The notes under the pieces: model-generated | Told to the model about the DNA's origin: nothing | The model's input: only the letters and a program-made list of their open reading frames with translations | Database searches by the model: none | NCBI GenBank assembly: GCA_030602665.1 | Contig: JAUVZE010000052.1 | Coordinates: forward strand, 1 to 7,278 | Reading direction: 5' to 3' | DNA length: 7,278 nucleotides | From: Dehalococcoidia bacterium | GTDB lineage: Bacteria; Chloroflexota; Dehalococcoidia; Dehalococcoidales; JAUVZE01 | Made by a program: the position numbers and the translations under genes | Shown: positions 5,608 through 7,278 of the stretch, in pieces | Layout: each line of letters starts with the position of its first letter | How positions within the stretch are numbered: the stretch's first letter is position 1

Positions 5608-6709
5608 GTCTATCTAACGGTCCCCGCCACTTTTCCGGTGGCGGCATATTTGCTGGACTAAAGCTATTAGCCAGTTCCTCAAGTAGCTGGCGTTGTTTCT
5701 TGGTTAGCGACTCAGGGGTAACTACCAGTAGGGTAACTAGCTGGTCACCACGTCCACTCCTATTCAGATGGGGGACACCCCGACCCTTAAGCCGGAAGAC
5801 TTTACCCGTTTGGCTACCAGCCGGGAGCTTGAGCTTGACTTTATTATCAAGGGTAGGCACCTCTACCTCAGCGCCGAGGGCAGCTTGAGCAAAATTGATT
5901 GGCAGCTCATAGAGAATGTTGTCACCGTCTCGGATGAAGAACTGGTGGGGTAGTACTGACAGGGTAATATAGAGATTACCTTGGGAGCCGCCCCTAAGCC
6001 CAGCCTCTCCTTCACCGCTGAGGCGTAGTTGGGAGCCGTCATCAACCCCAGCTGGGATTTTGACCAGAATACTGCGCTGACGCTTCTCCCTGCCTGTGCC
6101 TCGGCACCGGGGGCAGGGTTCAGTGATAATTCTGCCCTCACCATGGCATTGACCGCAGGTTGTAGTTGTAGTGAAGCGACCAAAGATACTTTGCTGGACT
6201 CGCCGTACCTGCCCGGTGCCATTACAGTTGGGGCATCGGCTGGGTTGACTACCTGGCTTACTGCCAACACCCTGGCACAGGGAGCAGTTCTCGGTGCGGG
6301 ATATACTTATCTCCTGTTCACAACCAAAGGCGGCCTCTTCAAAGGTGATAGTAAGCTCGTAGCGGAGGTCAGCACCGCGTCGTGGAGCCTGACGGGTGGT
6401 CGTGGTTGCTCCACCGAAGAAGGCTTCAAAGATGTCACCAAAGCCACCGAAATCAAACCCTTCAAAACCTCGCCCGAAGAGCCCCTCAGCACCGCCATGC
6501 CCAAAGCGGTCATAGGCAGTGCGCTTGTCAGGGTCAGTGAGTACCTCGTAGGCCTCGTTTATCTCCTTAAACCTGTCCGCAGCCCCATCCTCGTGGTTGT
6601 GGTCGGGGTGATACTTAAAGGCTAGCTTACGGAAAGCCCTCTTTATTTCCTCATCGGTAGCATTCCTACCTATACCGAGGATGTCATAATAATCCCGTTT
6701 AGTTGGCAT
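5585..6709 (-). CDS. dnaJ: Molecular chaperone DnaJ (type I Hsp40)
   Basis: DnaJ delivers unfolded proteins to DnaK and stimulates its ATPase. The 374-residue protein has all type I parts. These are the J domain (about 5-70) with the HPD tripeptide at 34-36 and the KEINEAYEVL helix, then a Gly/Phe-rich linker (about 72-100). Four CxxCxGxG zinc motifs follow, with cysteine pairs at 142/145, 159/162, 185/188 and 199/202, and last the C-terminal substrate-binding and dimerisation region. All eight zinc ligands are intact. The ATG at 6707-6709 begins MPTKRDYYDILG as in the family. On the minus strand tgaggtag, inside the repeat at 6718-6775, is the best ribosome site, with 11 bases between GAGG and the start. 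No CIRCE operator (the paired TTAGCACTC/GAGTGCTAA) is visible upstream. dnaK and grpE are not in the window. The stop overlaps the convergent gpsA end by 23 bp. Confidence 0.97.
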   Translation of the reverse strand: MPTKRDYYDILGIGRNATDEEIKRAFRKLAFKYHPDHNHEDGAADRFKEINEAYEVLTDPDKRTAYDRFGHGGAEGLFGRGFEGFDFGGFGDIFEAFFGGATTTTRQAPRRGADLRYELTITFEEAAFGCEQEISISRTENCSLCQGVGSKPGSQPSRCPNCNGTGQVRRVQQSIFGRFTTTTTCGQCHGEGRIITEPCPRCRGTGREKRQRSILVKIPAGVDDGSQLRLSGEGEAGLRGGSQGNLYITLSVLPHQFFIRDGDNILYELPINFAQAALGAEVEVPTLDNKVKLKLPAGSQTGKVFRLKGRGVPHLNRSGRGDQLVTLLVVTPESLTKKQRQLLEELANSFSPANMPPPEKWRGPLDRLKNVFGA

Positions 6710-6717
6710 GTTATTCT

Positions 6718-6775
6718 CTACCTCACCCCCTTAAAGCACCCAGAAAAATCTTCGATTTTCCTGGGAACCCGCTTA
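6718..6775 (+). repeat. 58-bp perfect direct repeat, copy 2, abutting dnaJ
   Basis: This is identical to 371-428, in the same orientation relative to the window. The hairpin equivalent lies at 6739-6765. The repeat starts only eight bases upstream of the dnaJ start codon, and its first bases, read on the minus strand as tgaggtag, are the most plausible dnaJ Shine-Dalgarno. The 58 bases are non-coding. Confidence 0.9.
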
Positions 6776-6843
6776 ATCCCCCCCTTCAAAGGGGGAGAGG
6801 GTTATGTAAGAGGGGCTTCGCCCCTCTTTAACTCTTGTTTAAC
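6776..6843. repeat. Right arm of composite repeat, copy 2 (uninterrupted)
   Basis: After the 58-bp arm, this copy continues directly as C-run, ttcaaa, G-run (6778-6795), which is a short hairpin. It then has the block at 6811-6828 that is identical to 647-664, and ends with cttgtttaac (6834-6843). The nested 165-bp element of copy 1 is absent, so this shows the empty-site form. The arm ends one base before the stop codon of the minus-strand gene at 6845. Confidence 0.7.
6808..6828 (-). terminator. Hairpin 3' of the minus-strand membrane gene; weak terminator candidate
   Basis: A perfect 9-bp stem, aagaggggc with gcccctctt, closes a three-base loop 16 bases after the stop codon of the upstream minus-strand gene. 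The stem is GC-rich, but what follows on the minus strand is acataacc, not a T-run. Termination is therefore possible but unproven. The same hairpin belongs to the dispersed repeat and occurs in shorter form at 647-661. Confidence 0.35.
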
Positions 6844-6844
6844 C

Positions 6845-7278
6845 TTATTCCGATAATACTGATTTAATAGCAGTGCAAAAGGTTTCTGGCGTTCGGCTCG
6901 AGATGACAAAGGTCTTCTCAGGAGTTTCCAGTTTTATACATTCATTTACAAAAGCTTGAGTCAGGGCAAAAGTCCCGTCCCTCCCCTTTCTGATACCCCA
7001 TCCCCCATAGGTTCCCATAGGATGGGATATTTCATAGGGGGAGTAATCTTGTACCTCCTTCATTTCAATAACCCTACGGTAAAAAAGCCCGAATTTTATT
7101 ACTAACTTATCCGGGAACAACTCCACCTTCATCTGAAAGAAGCTGGCAATGATGCCGATGGTCAATACAATGTAGAGTGTCGTGAGCCACCATAGCCCGC
7201 CGAGGATAATGCCCGGGACTAAGCCAACAGCTAAGGAGAGCAGGAAAATACTACCTGCAAACGGATAGTTTACATTTA
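6845..7278 (-). CDS. Membrane protein with possible PH-like domain, partial (5' end outside window)
   Basis: The minus-strand frame is open from the right edge of the window to a TAA at 6845-6847, giving 144 residues of a longer or slightly longer protein. The TTG at 7163-7165 is not a credible start, because the same frame continues upstream with hydrophobic sequence (PFAGSIFLLSLAVGLVPGII). The N-terminal part forms two closely spaced membrane segments, ending near ASFF. A soluble domain of about 95 residues follows. It has VELFPDKLVIKFGLFYRRVIEMKEV and then YGGWGIRKGRDGTFALT, a paired-strand pattern with GWGIR, and ends ISSRTPETFCTAIKSVL, probably a final helix. This order resembles bacterial PH-like domain membrane proteins, by pattern only. 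It reads toward dnaJ, separated from it by the composite repeat. Confidence 0.75.
   Translation of the reverse strand, partial: NVNYPFAGSIFLLSLAVGLVPGIILGGLWWLTTLYIVLTIGIIASFFQMKVELFPDKLVIKFGLFYRRVIEMKEVQDYSPYEISHPMGTYGGWGIRKGRDGTFALTQAFVNECIKLETPEKTFVISSRTPETFCTAIKSVLSE

Noticed and set aside
5624..5644. Hairpin ccgccac/gtggcgg just after gpsA as a terminator
   Set aside because: The stem is only 7 bp, no T-run follows on the plus strand, and it lies within conserved dnaJ coding sequence (PPPEKWRG).
6029..6625. 198-residue plus-strand frame inside dnaJ
   Set aside because: It is antisense to the zinc-finger and J-domain coding region, whose residues are fully conserved; its small-residue-rich composition comes from the opposite strand's codon use.
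6710..6844. CIRCE heat-shock operator or clear sigma70 promoter for dnaJ
   Set aside because: No TTAGCACTC/GAGTGCTAA pair and no properly spaced -35/-10 pair was found on the minus strand; the region is the composite repeat.

Overview
The window looks like a bacterial chromosome segment of moderate GC content. The encoded housekeeping proteins, together with intergenic repeats of the 'cattgcgaggcacgaggtgccgaagcaatctc' style, suggest a Dehalococcoidia-like member of the Chloroflexota. This placement rests on memory of similar sequences and no search was run. No tRNA, rRNA, CRISPR array, transposase gene or prophage gene was seen.

Left part (1-2511): the 3' end of an unrecognised helical protein gene is followed by about 390 bases without a gene. 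That gap is filled by a composite repeat, itself interrupted by a 165-bp MITE-like element with inverted ends and a 10-bp flanking duplication. Next come a 72-residue two-helix membrane protein with a near-perfect Shine-Dalgarno, and a secreted lipoprotein built from about eight propeller-like repeats. The lipoprotein has its own sigma70-type promoter, which places its start at 1050 rather than at the longer ATG at 924. Between it and der lies a short hydrophobic reading frame of uncertain status.

Central part (2524-5607): der, plsY and gpsA are co-directional and probably one operon. der and plsY overlap by 4 bases and gpsA follows after 46. Der is a double-GTPase ribosome assembly factor. 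GpsA makes sn-glycerol 3-phosphate and PlsY acylates it to lysophosphatidate, so the two enzymes are consecutive steps at the entry to phospholipid synthesis. The PlsX/acyl-phosphate supply step is not in the window.

Right part (5585-7278, minus strand): a complete type I dnaJ converges on gpsA, with a 23-bp overlap of the coding ends. Upstream of dnaJ is a second copy of the composite repeat, uninterrupted, which fills almost the whole gap to a partial membrane protein gene with a possible PH-like domain. The repeat edge reaches within 8 bases of the dnaJ start and includes its best Shine-Dalgarno candidate.

I see no clear new defence or metabolic system. The most notable items are the nested repeat architecture, the repeat-gene junction at dnaJ, and the uncharacterised propeller lipoprotein with its small membrane neighbour.
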